20,507 bases of DNA from JBFJVZ01 sp041623895 (GTDB taxonomy: Bacteria > Planctomycetota > Planctomycetia > Pirellulales > Pirellulaceae). Made by a program: the position numbers and the translations under genes. Below the pieces are notes generated by a model. That model did no database searches. It worked only from the letters and a program-made list of their open reading frames with translations, and was not told the DNA's origin. Shown piece after piece: positions 7,751 through 14,896 of the stretch. The stretch covers positions 1 to 20,507 of the forward strand of contig JBFJVZ010000082.1 in the NCBI GenBank assembly GCA_041623895.1, in the 5' to 3' direction. Position 1 is the first letter of the stretch. Each line of letters opens with the position of its first letter.

Positions 7751-8656
7751 ATGACCATGACTTGTAACCATTTGATCCACTGTCGTGCTTTGGCCCTGCT
7801 GTGTGGTGTGATCGCCGCGAGCGGAATTTCCCGGCAGGCGAGTGCCGACCCACCAGCCTTTGGTGGTGGCCAGACAACAGCGCTGGCCAATGAAGTTACG
7901 AATTTCAAAGGGAAACTCAAGGGACTGGAGCGCGGAGTCCTGTCAATCACCCGCGAAGACGGTGTTGACGTGATGGTACAGCCACCAGACGACATCGCTG
8001 GTTTCACTTTTGTGGCAACGGCGAAACCGGCATTTTTGCAACGCGGCAATCTGGTGCGATTCTCGGGTGCCTTTGGACCGACCGGTATGGCGGCCGCGCC
8101 GATCGACAGAGTCGAAGTCTTTCAACCGGTTCCGGCACAACGTCTGCGCGGGCACGCTCGTGAGAATTTTGTGCCCGGCGTTTATCCCGTCGATCGTCAT
8201 CCACCCAACCAACCAGTCGCGTTGGCGAAGTACAACATCGTCGGAAGCCTGATGGGTATCAACGCGGCGGGAGTCATGATGGTCCAAGCCGGCAAACAGC
8301 CGCTGCAAGTTCAACTCGCCGAAAACGCGGCCTTCGAGCTGCGCTACAACAATTTGAATCTTGCCAAAGAAGGTGATCCGGTGACCGTCGTCGGTTTCTA
8401 TCAGCCACCTGATGACACCAAAGTGAAAGCCGAACGCGTTACGATCACGACGGATCGTGTGTACGGCGAAGCAACGGACGAGACACCCCGCCGCCGTTCT
8501 TCACGCCGGACCCGGCGTGAGACGGCTGAAGAGAAAAAGGATGTGGCTGAGGAAGGCAAGGACGCAGCTGAAGAGAAAAAGGATGCGGCGGAGGAAAAAG
8601 CGGCTGGCGAGGAAGCCGCTGAAATTAAAAAAGATGAGGCAGACGAGGCTGAGTAG
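7751..8656 (+). CDS. Exported protein with Arg- and Lys/Glu-rich tail, unknown function
   Basis: I recognise no family. The 301-residue product begins with a plausible signal peptide (hydrophobic core ALALLCGVIAASG, ending near ASA at about residue 33). The middle, about 40-240, is a mixed beta-type sequence with two similar sections: KGKLKGLERGVLSITREDG...VQPP and NIVGSLMGINAAGVMMVQAGK...VQLA, each a short strand pattern followed by a statement-like FxxxGDxVxxxGxF motif (RGNLVRFSGAF, EGDPVTVVGFY), suggesting a duplicated small beta-barrel domain. From 245 comes an Arg-rich patch (RRRSSRRTRR), then AEEKKD-type repeats to the end. The frame is open far upstream, but that part overlaps panB; the ATG at 7751 (or 7757) gives the signal peptide. 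No ribosome binding site is obvious. It may stand alone, with a 344-bp gap behind it. Confidence 0.8.
   Translation: MTMTCNHLIHCRALALLCGVIAASGISRQASADPPAFGGGQTTALANEVTNFKGKLKGLERGVLSITREDGVDVMVQPPDDIAGFTFVATAKPAFLQRGNLVRFSGAFGPTGMAAAPIDRVEVFQPVPAQRLRGHARENFVPGVYPVDRHPPNQPVALAKYNIVGSLMGINAAGVMMVQAGKQPLQVQLAENAAFELRYNNLNLAKEGDPVTVVGFYQPPDDTKVKAERVTITTDRVYGEATDETPRRRSSRRTRRETAEEKKDVAEEGKDAAEEKKDAAEEKAAGEEAAEIKKDEADEAE
8525..8585 (+). repeat. Coding repeat for the AEEKKD tail
   Basis: GCTGAAGAGAAAAAGGATG occurs identically at 8525-8543 and 8567-8585, a period of 42 bp (14 residues), with a degenerate half-copy between and after. The exact DNA identity, including silent positions, suggests recent duplication by slippage. 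Confidence 0.7.
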
Positions 8657-9000
8657 CCCTCGCTTCCCACGCACAGGGCAACGCCATGAACGATTCTGCG
8701 TGCGGAATTCGGGAGCACTCCGACGATCTCGGCTGCTCGGAAGTCTGCCGACTGCCGCTGCGAAAGGCCTGCGTATTGTCAAAAAAGAATCGTTCACGGC
8801 GTTTCGCTCAGGCTAATTGTCAAGCTGTTTACCTTGGGAATGTCGCCTTTTCGGAGATCGATCTGGGCCAATTTGCTGCCGGCTGCGTACGATAAAGCCG
8901 GCTGCGATGGCACGAAACGAATCGAAGCGTTTTTCGCTGAAGCCAATCAGGTCGGTCGGCTTGGCTAACCTTCCCAACCAACCACTTTTACAGAAAGCTG
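8657..9000. other. 344-bp gap without a convincing gene
   Basis: This gap holds the long inverted repeat at 8680-8803 and, nearer the next gene, a 10-bp direct repeat GCCGGCTGCG at 8878-8887 and 8897-8906. A 69-codon open frame at 8686-8895 exists, but its start is part of the inverted repeat and it has no recognisable protein features. No promoter with good -35 and -10 boxes was found ahead of the 9001 gene. Confidence 0.6.
8680..8803. repeat. 18-bp imperfect inverted repeat enclosing an 88-bp core
   Basis: The left arm AACGCCATGAACGATTCT (8680-8697) and right arm AGAATCGTTCACGGCGTT (8786-8803) are reverse complements at 17 of 18 positions. The 88-bp core is GC-rich. The unit starts 24 bp after the preceding stop, so it could be a transcript-end structure, a structured RNA, or a small non-autonomous mobile element with terminal repeats. 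No target duplication was recognised at its edges. Confidence 0.6.
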
Positions 9001-10134
9001 ATGACGATGAAGAAGCGTTTGATACTGATTGCGGTTTGCTGCGTTGCCGTGATCCCTTTGACATTTAGATCTGCACGCGCTTTGGATAAGGAACTCGGAA
9101 TCGGTTCGCTTGCACCAACGCTGGACATCGAGCATTGGGTCCAAGACGGCAACGGATTTTTTAAACCGGTCAAGGATTTTAAGAAGGGAAAAGTTTACGT
9201 GGTCGAATTTTGGGCCACCTGGTGTGGCCCCTGCATTGCCAGCATGCCTCATTTGGCCGAATTGCAAAACAAGTATCGCGGCCGAGGCGTGCAGATCATC
9301 AGCGTCTCTGACGAAACCTTGGACGAAGTGAACGACCTATTGCAAAAAGAGAACGAGCAGGAAGGCAAGACATTCGCGGAGATTACGGCTTCCTATTCGT
9401 TAACCACTGATCCCGATCGCAGCGTCTACGAAGACTACATGGATGCGTCCAAACAGCAAGGCATCCCCACCTCGTTCATTGTCGGCAAGACGGGGCAGAT
9501 CGAATGGATTGGACACCCCATGGATTTGGATGAGCCCTTGGAAGCGGTCGTTGAAGACACCTGGGACCGCGAAGAATTCAAGAAGATTCATCAGGCTGAA
9601 AAAGATTTCGAACAGGCGATTCAACAAATCTCCATGTTGGCCGGCGCTGAAAAATTTGATGAAGCGATCGAGCTGGCCGAAAAGCAAATGAAATCGGTTG
9701 AGGTCAAGGATCTCAAAGAACGGTGGAAGTCCATCCGCAACAGCTTGAAACTGTCCGCCGGCAAAGTGGATGATGAAGTCGTGGCGTACTACCGAAATGA
9801 ACTCGCCAAAATGAAAGGCGATCCGGTTGCCGTCGGCCGTTTTAGCTACTCGCTATTCGGCGTGATCGACGGCGGCGGCAAGGCGGGTCCGCTGGCTGAA
9901 GAAGCAATCAAAGCCTTGCGCCGTGAGACGGAGGATGCTGACGACGAAATCAAACCTTTTCTTTACAACACGCTGGCAAGATTGTGCGATGTCACGGGCA
10001 AGCTGGACCAGGCCATCAAGGCTCAACAGCAAGCCATCGATTTCAGCGAAGGACGCCAACAGCTGCGTCTGGAGAAATATCTGCAAGAACTGCAAGAGAA
10101 AGTCTCCGCCGACGAGCCCGAGGAAGACAAGTAA
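9001..10134 (+). CDS. Exported TlpA/ResA-type thioredoxin-like protein with helical C-terminal extension
   Basis: Predicted exported thiol-disulfide protein. A signal segment (KKRLILIAVCCVAVIPLTF, cleavage near ARA at about residue 27) is followed by a thioredoxin fold: VVEFWATWCGPCIASMPHL with redox cysteines C75 and C78 and the cis-proline P156 in GIPTSF, then a GxIEWIGHP strand. The inserted helix between strand and active-site helix seen in TlpA/ResA proteins is present. After about residue 190 comes a 185-residue, mostly helical, charged region with repeat-like helix pairs (AEKFDEAIELAEKQM, TGKLDQAIKAQQQAI) resembling tetratricopeptide repeats. A TlpA domain alone is about 150-170 residues, so the extension is an addition. 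ATG at 9001 or 9007 both fit. The reduced partner and targets are unknown. Confidence 0.88.
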   Translation: MTMKKRLILIAVCCVAVIPLTFRSARALDKELGIGSLAPTLDIEHWVQDGNGFFKPVKDFKKGKVYVVEFWATWCGPCIASMPHLAELQNKYRGRGVQIISVSDETLDEVNDLLQKENEQEGKTFAEITASYSLTTDPDRSVYEDYMDASKQQGIPTSFIVGKTGQIEWIGHPMDLDEPLEAVVEDTWDREEFKKIHQAEKDFEQAIQQISMLAGAEKFDEAIELAEKQMKSVEVKDLKERWKSIRNSLKLSAGKVDDEVVAYYRNELAKMKGDPVAVGRFSYSLFGVIDGGGKAGPLAEEAIKALRRETEDADDEIKPFLYNTLARLCDVTGKLDQAIKAQQQAIDFSEGRQQLRLEKYLQELQEKVSADEPEEDK

Positions 10135-10138
10135 AAAC

Positions 10139-10164
10139 GTAGCAGGCACACGCCCTGTGCCTGC
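10139..10164 (+). repeat. REP-like palindrome led by GTAG
   Basis: Five bases after the stop of the 9001 gene, GTAG opens a perfect hairpin: GCAGGCACA (10142-10150), loop CGCCC, TGTGCCTGC (10156-10164). GTAG followed by a palindrome is the layout of REP elements moved by TnpA_REP (RAYT) transposases. By position it could also end transcription, though no T-run follows. Confidence 0.65.
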
Positions 10165-10169
10165 ACAAC

Positions 10170-10250
10170 GGGAGGGCGACGCGGGCGACGCTCCCGCGGA
10201 GCCGCAAATCGTTTTCCGACGCTTCGGCTCGGACGGAGCCCCGCTTTCCC
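10170..10250 (+). repeat. GGGAGGGCGA intergenic element, copy A
   Basis: The 5' half begins GGGAGGGCGA and ends GCTCCCGCGGAGCCG at 10204; a 20-nt spacer (10205-10224) is followed by CGGCTCGGACGGAGC and a closing TCCC. The halves pair (GGAGCCG with CGGCTCG, GCTCC with GGAGC) to make a long hairpin. Compared with copy B it carries an extra 9 bp in the left arm (CGCGGGCGA, a tandem copy of its neighbour). It directly follows the GTAG palindrome. The rest of the 211-bp gap to 10345 shows nothing. Confidence 0.65.
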
Positions 10251-10345
10251 ATGAAACGTGTGCTGTCTTGAAGGCAACAAACTCATATTCTCAATTGGCC
10301 AAAAACACCCCAGCTTCCGGTTAATTCACCATCGCAGGGGCGTGG

Positions 10346-11482
10346 CTACTGGTTTTGTTTGGCGAAGTAGCGCGACAGTTCATCCAGGTTTACTTTGCCG
10401 TCTTTGTCTAGATCCGCTTGTTTGATCAGGCTCTTTGGCAGTTGTCCGGGAATCGGCTTGTCAAACAACTCCGATTCTTCGATCTGCTTGTCGGCGTTGC
10501 GGTCATGCCGCGTGATCATCTTTTTGGCCTTCTGGAACTCTTCCTCCGCGTAACCTCGTTCCTTGCGGACCGCGGCAACAATTTTTTCGACCTCCGCTAT
10601 TGTGACGATTCCGTCCTTATTGCCGTCATAGGCTTCCAGCTGGTTGTTGGCACTTTCACCACCCAATGGCGCGGCAGTCAGAGGGTCTTTCAAATCGATT
10701 TTCCCGTCCCCATTGGGGTCGAACATTGCAAACAGCTTCCTAATCTTGAAGGTGTCGGGTTTGCTCAGGCCCGCATCGCGACGATGTTTGGCAAGCATCG
10801 TTGCCAACTCCATGATGCCGAGTTTGCCGTCTTCATCTTCATCAAAGTCTTTACCCGGTTTTGGCAGTGGGGCTTTGGCTTGTTCGTCGGGATTTAGTTT
10901 CTTGTCGTTGTCGGTATCAAAGCGACGCACTAATTGTATGGCACCGGTTTGATCGATAGACTCGATCCCCATTTCGCGACGCAGACCGCGGTTGAATGCA
11001 AACCGCACCGCCATCTCTTTGACCGTCAACGTTCCGTCACCGTTCTGGTCGTAGTCGGAAGGCTCTGCCGGCCAGCCGCCAGCTTCGATCTCATCAGGAT
11101 CAAGCTGCCCGTTTCGATTTGTGTCATACCGTCGAACGAAAGTGTTGACGTTGTTGATGTCGGACTGCGTGACATCGTTATCGTCGCGGAGCTTGGCTTG
11201 CCGAACGGCGACTTCCATGTGCGTCAGCTTGCCATCTTTGTTCAAATCAAACTCGTTGACTACGTCTTTCCACGGCAGCCGCTGCTGTTCGAACTTGTCG
11301 ACAAAACCATCTTCATTCGGATCATAGACCGTCATCAGCTTGGTAGCGTCCAGCAAATCCGCTTCGACCAGAATCAAGGAAAACAAATTGGTTTTCGCTT
11401 CCTGCGCAGGCGCCGCTGTGGATGCCAGTGCAGCGGCGATTCCCAGAAGGAGGCAAACAACTCGAAGGGAAGATCGCATCAT
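10346..11482 (-). CDS. Exported protein with ten EF-hand calcium-binding loops
   Basis: A 378-residue secreted or periplasmic protein, probably calcium binding. The start at 11482 is supported by AGGAG 8 nt upstream and by the signal peptide it begins (RVVCLLLGIAAALASTAAPA, cleavage near residue 26); the open frame continues upstream to 11581 but that part looks non-coding. Twelve-residue EF-hand loops of the DxNxDGxxxxxE type lie at about 54-65, 79-90, 120-131, 145-156, 189-200, 214-225, 255-266, 286-297, 327-338 and 357-368. Loops five and nine have Lys in place of the central Gly and may bind weakly; loop seven ends in Asp rather than Glu. No catalytic domain is visible. Such proteins are plentiful in planctomycetes. 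It lies 199 bp downstream of the 11682 gene on the same strand, with a hairpin between. Confidence 0.9.
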   Translation of the reverse strand: MMRSSLRVVCLLLGIAAALASTAAPAQEAKTNLFSLILVEADLLDATKLMTVYDPNEDGFVDKFEQQRLPWKDVVNEFDLNKDGKLTHMEVAVRQAKLRDDNDVTQSDINNVNTFVRRYDTNRNGQLDPDEIEAGGWPAEPSDYDQNGDGTLTVKEMAVRFAFNRGLRREMGIESIDQTGAIQLVRRFDTDNDKKLNPDEQAKAPLPKPGKDFDEDEDGKLGIMELATMLAKHRRDAGLSKPDTFKIRKLFAMFDPNGDGKIDLKDPLTAAPLGGESANNQLEAYDGNKDGIVTIAEVEKIVAAVRKERGYAEEEFQKAKKMITRHDRNADKQIEESELFDKPIPGQLPKSLIKQADLDKDGKVNLDELSRYFAKQNQ

Positions 11483-11574
11483 CGGCCAGTCTCCTAGTGG
11501 TATTTGAAGGTCCTCCGATTCTAACGCGTCCGCCGCGGCCGCACGTTCCGTTTCCTTTGATTTCAATGCAGCAA

Positions 11575-11606
11575 GCCCCACTGAATTCTGATGAAATCAG
11601 CGGGGC
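11575..11606 (-). terminator. Terminator-like hairpin after the 11682 gene
   Basis: On the minus strand GCCCCGCTGA pairs with TCAGTGGGGC through ten pairs (one G-U), continues after a U-U mismatch with TTC/GAA and closes on an ATCA loop. It sits about 76 bp past the stop of the 11682 gene and before the EF-hand gene, so it likely separates the two transcripts. The following sequence has only a few scattered Ts. Confidence 0.5.
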
Positions 11607-11681
11607 ATCCGGACACAAGATTAGCCGCAGAATAGTGTTAGTCCCTGCCACCGCTTCACGGACCCAATGGAACCTTGCGAT

Positions 11682-12461
11682 TCAGTGGGCCAGACGACTG
11701 AGCATCGCACCAATCACTGCCGCACGAAGATCATTCCCAGTGAAGTGGCCGTCACCACTCGGCCGCCCCCGCTGCAGGTGATCGAACTGTCTGGGACCGA
11801 AGTAGCGGATCTCGTTGGTCAGCGGGCTGTTTGGCTGTGGCGGCAAGACTTTGGGACGCACGTGAGAGTCGAATCGCGGCGCGCCCGGTGCGAACTCTGG
11901 CGGCAAAACCGGATTGGGAAACGGTGTACGCGGAGTCACGAAACCTGGAATCGTCACCCCCGGAATGGTCACCTGCGGTTGGATCGCTGGCGATCCGTAA
12001 ATGGTCCCGCAACTGCTGCCGACCAAAGCTGGCCGATGACCCTGATGGCCACGGCAAACGCATTGGATTTGTGTGGCCAACTCTCGGTAAGCACAGGAAA
12101 CACGCTCCCAACTCCTAATCAACGCCGGGTGTTGTGGGTAGCACGATCGGCCGAAAATCGCCGTTGCCACGCGGCGATGTAGCGTTTTCACTTCGTCCCA
12201 GCGATACACCAGTCGATCGATCCGCTCCGGATGCCGCGCGGCAGCGTGCATGTCGCAGGCCGCATCCTCAAGCCGGTTGACCAGCCTGACGTCGTAGTGA
12301 TCGATGAATCGCACATCATGAACGGTGCGTTCAAATTGCTTGACAGCATCGCGGTATTCACACGCCGCTGTTGCCAGCGGTGAATCGTGAGCGGCCTTGG
12401 CAACGGATGTAGAAACAACAGCCGCTGAGACGACAAACAAAAAAGCACGCATTGTTTTCAT
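11682..12461 (-). CDS. Exported Pro-rich protein, unknown function
   Basis: I recognise no family. The start at 12461 was preferred over the in-frame ATG at 12485: GGGAG lies 9 nt upstream and the product then begins MKTMRAFLFVVSAAVVSTSV, a normal signal peptide with cleavage near AKA at about residue 22. The 259-residue protein has a helical first half (about 25-135) rich in Arg, His and acidic residues, with several cysteines (near CEYRDAV, CDMHAA, CYPQH, CAYREL and CVCRGHQGH). A Pro-rich, probably disordered stretch follows (VTIPGVTIPGFVTP, PFPNPVLPPEFAPG), and a short C-terminal piece reading GNDLRAAVIGAMLSRL. The helical half resembles other planctomycete exported proteins, though I cannot name a domain. 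It is divergent from the lpxD cluster. Confidence 0.72.
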   Translation of the reverse strand: MKTMRAFLFVVSAAVVSTSVAKAAHDSPLATAACEYRDAVKQFERTVHDVRFIDHYDVRLVNRLEDAACDMHAAARHPERIDRLVYRWDEVKTLHRRVATAIFGRSCYPQHPALIRSWERVSCAYRELATQIQCVCRGHQGHRPALVGSSCGTIYGSPAIQPQVTIPGVTIPGFVTPRTPFPNPVLPPEFAPGAPRFDSHVRPKVLPPQPNSPLTNEIRYFGPRQFDHLQRGRPSGDGHFTGNDLRAAVIGAMLSRLAH

Positions 12462-12843
12462 GGTCCCGGTCTCCCTGGGTCGCATTGGGTCGGTTCACTG
12501 ACAGGTGGGCCACCAATCTTTGGATCGGTTTCAAGCCCTGATGTGAAACTCAACCAATGCAGCGGTCGTGCCGATTGCCCAAAATTCCCGGCCTTTGCTA
12601 CGTAAGTCGTTTCTAAAACATGACTTAATCGCTGTGGCTTGGTGTCACGGTGCGCGCCAACACAACGATCACATGTTCGCTGGTGATGTCACCACAATGA
12701 TGGCGCCTGGGTGGTTGGTTACCAATTTCTCTTGCCGCGGCCAACCACCGCTTTGTATAGGCAGGGGATGGGAATTGCCGGCTGACCCCACAGTCGCGGC
12801 AAACATCGAAAACAAGGATCTTCGTGCCGAAAGGATTCGGGTG
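12462..12843. other. 382-bp divergent gap before lpxD
   Basis: No separate gene is supported here; the lpxD frame stays open back to 12568 but does not look like LpxD. Small inverted repeats are GTTTCA/TGAAAC (12528-12533, 12544-12549) and TAAGTC/GACTTA (12603-12608, 12622-12627), which could be operators. A weak promoter-like pair, TTGCCG (12732) and TATAGG (12756), lies 80-110 bp ahead of lpxD. Confidence 0.4.
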
Positions 12844-13881
12844 GTGATTCAGCTAGGACAATTGGCAGCCATGGTCGACGGGACACTGGTCGGTCCAGAT
12901 TTGCCGTGTGGCGGCGCGAGTCCGCCGGCCGAGGCAACCGCCGGACAGATCACGATGTTGGACGACCCGGAAGGGGTCGAAAGCGTCAAAGCATCGCTGG
13001 CTTGCGCGGTTGTGACGAACGTCGATATTGATTGCGGTCCGCGATCAAAGATCGTCGTCCAGGATCCCCATCGTGCGTTTGCCACGATCGTCGCTCATTT
13101 TCGCCCACCGATTCGCAAACGCATTCCCGGAGTCGGCGTCGATTCTTCTGCCAAGATTGCCCCGACCGCCAAGATCCACCCCACCGCCACGGTTGCCGCC
13201 GGCGTCGTGATCGGAGACGGGACACTGGTGATGCCGGGAGTTGTCATCATGCCGCACTGCGTGATCGGCAACAATTGCATCCTTCATCCCAATGTGACGC
13301 TGTATGAATACACAGAATTAGCAGATCGAGTGATCCTGCATGCTGGCTGCGTGATCGGCGCGAACGGATTCGGCTACCGGCAAGAGAATGGAAAACATAT
13401 TCCCAGTGCCCAGCTTGGCTATGTCCGCATTGAATCCGATGTGGAAGCCGGCGCGGGCGTGACGATTGATCGTGGCACCTACGGCGCCACGCGGATTGGC
13501 GAAGGAACCAAGATCGATAACCAAGTCATGATTGCGCACAACTGCCAGATTGGACGACACAACTTGTTGTGCAGTCAGGTCGGCATCGCTGGTAGCTGTC
13601 GCACGGGTGACAACGTGATCTTGGCCGGCCAAGTTGGCTTGAAGGACCACATTACTTTGGGTGATGGCGCGATCGTGGGTGCCCAAGCCGGCGTGATGAA
13701 TGACTTGGAAGGAAACGAAGTTTATTTGGGATCGCCGGCCACATCGCAGCGCGATCAGATGCAGATCTTTGCCGTCACGAGACGCTTGCCCGAAATACGT
13801 CGTGACCTCAAGAAACTGCGCAGCGAAGTAGCTGAACTTCGCAGCGCCGCCAACAGTCACCAATCCGGTCGTGCAGCATGA
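12844..13881 (+). CDS. lpxD: UDP-3-O-acylglucosamine N-acyltransferase
   Basis: Third step of lipid A synthesis: transfers a second hydroxyacyl chain from acyl carrier protein to the glucosamine amine. The sequence has the LpxD opening (IQLGQLAAMVDGTLVGP), a small N-terminal uridine-binding domain, then a long left-handed beta-helix of hexapeptide repeats (AKIAPTAKIHPTATVAAG onward) with the catalytic His232 in MIAHNCQIG, and a C-terminal helix. Family homology begins right at the GTG pair 12841/12844; AAGGA lies 8 nt before 12844, so that was chosen (345 residues, close to the 341 of E. coli). The reading frame extends another 91 codons upstream to an ATG at 12568, but that part has no LpxD character. 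Its stop overlaps the lpxI start by 4 bp. Confidence 0.93.
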   Translation: MIQLGQLAAMVDGTLVGPDLPCGGASPPAEATAGQITMLDDPEGVESVKASLACAVVTNVDIDCGPRSKIVVQDPHRAFATIVAHFRPPIRKRIPGVGVDSSAKIAPTAKIHPTATVAAGVVIGDGTLVMPGVVIMPHCVIGNNCILHPNVTLYEYTELADRVILHAGCVIGANGFGYRQENGKHIPSAQLGYVRIESDVEAGAGVTIDRGTYGATRIGEGTKIDNQVMIAHNCQIGRHNLLCSQVGIAGSCRTGDNVILAGQVGLKDHITLGDGAIVGAQAGVMNDLEGNEVYLGSPATSQRDQMQIFAVTRRLPEIRRDLKKLRSEVAELRSAANSHQSGRAA

Positions 13882-14891
13882 ACTCGAGCCACACCGCCAA
13901 ACCCGGTGCGGTCGGTTCACAAAATCAAATCCGCCGACGTGGATACCGCCCAGGACATGTCAAGTCAATGATGAACCAACTGCGGACATCGCAGCGGCAA
14001 CCGCCCATCGGATTGGTCGCCGGATGGGGAAAGTATCCCGTGGAGGTCGCTCAGGCCATCATCCGCAACAACCGCGCCGTTTGCTGTATTGCGATCACCG
14101 GCCACGCCAGCAAGGATTTGGAGTCGATCTGCGATCATGTCAAATGGGCCGGCGTCGGCAAGATTGGCGGGCACATTCGTTACTTTCGACGATTCGGGGT
14201 TCGGCAGGTCACGATGGCTGGCAAGCTCTTCAAAGCGGACTTATTGTTCAAGGGCTCGCTGTGGCTCAGACACTTGCCCGATTGGTGTGCCATTCGCACC
14301 TTTGGACCCCATTTGCTTGGACGTCATCGCGACGCCCGGGATGATAGTTTGCTGCTATCGGTTACCAAGGCGTATTCTGTTGGTAACATGCAAGTCTGTG
14401 CGGCTACCGATTTTGCACCGGAGTTACTTGTGAAGGAAGGAATCTTGGCTGGCAAACCACCCGGCCAGCGGATCATCCGCGACATCCAATTCGGCTGGCA
14501 GGTCGCCAAACAAATGGGCGGGTTGGATATCGGTCAAAGCATCACCGTCAAAGACGGCACCGTCTTGGCAGTGGAAGCAATCGAGGGAACCGACGCCTGC
14601 ATCGATCGCACCGGCCGACTGTGCCGGCGAGGTGGCTGGACGCTGGTCAAAGTCAGCAAGCCGCTGCAGGACATGCGTTTTGATGTGCCCACCATCGGAC
14701 CCCAAACCATCGAGCGGGTTCGTCAGGCCGGCGGTAACGCGATTGCGATCGAGGCGGACAAAACGATCATCGTCGATCGCCAACGAACCATCGATCTGGC
14801 CCGCCAAGCCGGGATTTCCATCGTCGCGATCGACGCGGAACTGGCAACCAACGATCAAACAACTGCTTTTTCGATTCCCCAAGCGGCCTAA
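13878..14891 (+). CDS. lpxI: UDP-2,3-diacylglucosamine pyrophosphatase LpxI
   Basis: Cleaves UDP-2,3-diacylglucosamine to lipid X in lipid A synthesis, the step done by LpxH in E. coli. It matches the LpxI (DUF1009) family: IGLVAGWGKYPVEVAQA near 44-60, GVGKIGGHIRYFRRFGV, VTMAGKLFKADL, and the signature KDGTVLAVEAIEGTDA with the catalytic Asp239, followed by DVPTIGPQTI. The ATG at 13878 overlaps the lpxD stop (ATGA), implying translational coupling. The first 40 residues are not typical of the family; ATG codons at 13968 and 13971 would give about 307 residues, nearer the usual 270-285, so the start is open. ispE follows after 5 bp. Confidence 0.9.
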   Translation: MNSSHTAKPGAVGSQNQIRRRGYRPGHVKSMMNQLRTSQRQPPIGLVAGWGKYPVEVAQAIIRNNRAVCCIAITGHASKDLESICDHVKWAGVGKIGGHIRYFRRFGVRQVTMAGKLFKADLLFKGSLWLRHLPDWCAIRTFGPHLLGRHRDARDDSLLLSVTKAYSVGNMQVCAATDFAPELLVKEGILAGKPPGQRIIRDIQFGWQVAKQMGGLDIGQSITVKDGTVLAVEAIEGTDACIDRTGRLCRRGGWTLVKVSKPLQDMRFDVPTIGPQTIERVRQAGGNAIAIEADKTIIVDRQRTIDLARQAGISIVAIDAELATNDQTTAFSIPQAA

Positions 14892-14896
14892 CCGTT

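Noticed and set aside
8686..8895. 69-codon open frame in the gap before the thioredoxin-like gene
   Set aside because: Its start is formed by the inverted repeat, it has no ribosome binding site, domain or hydrophobic pattern, and composition is not protein-like.
10023..10324. Open frames over the repeat region after the thioredoxin-like gene
   Set aside because: They arise from translation of the REP-like and GGGAGGGCGA elements, not from a gene.
12568..12843. 91-codon N-terminal extension of lpxD from an ATG
   Set aside because: The extension has no LpxD similarity; homology and a ribosome binding site both begin at the GTG pair 12841/12844.
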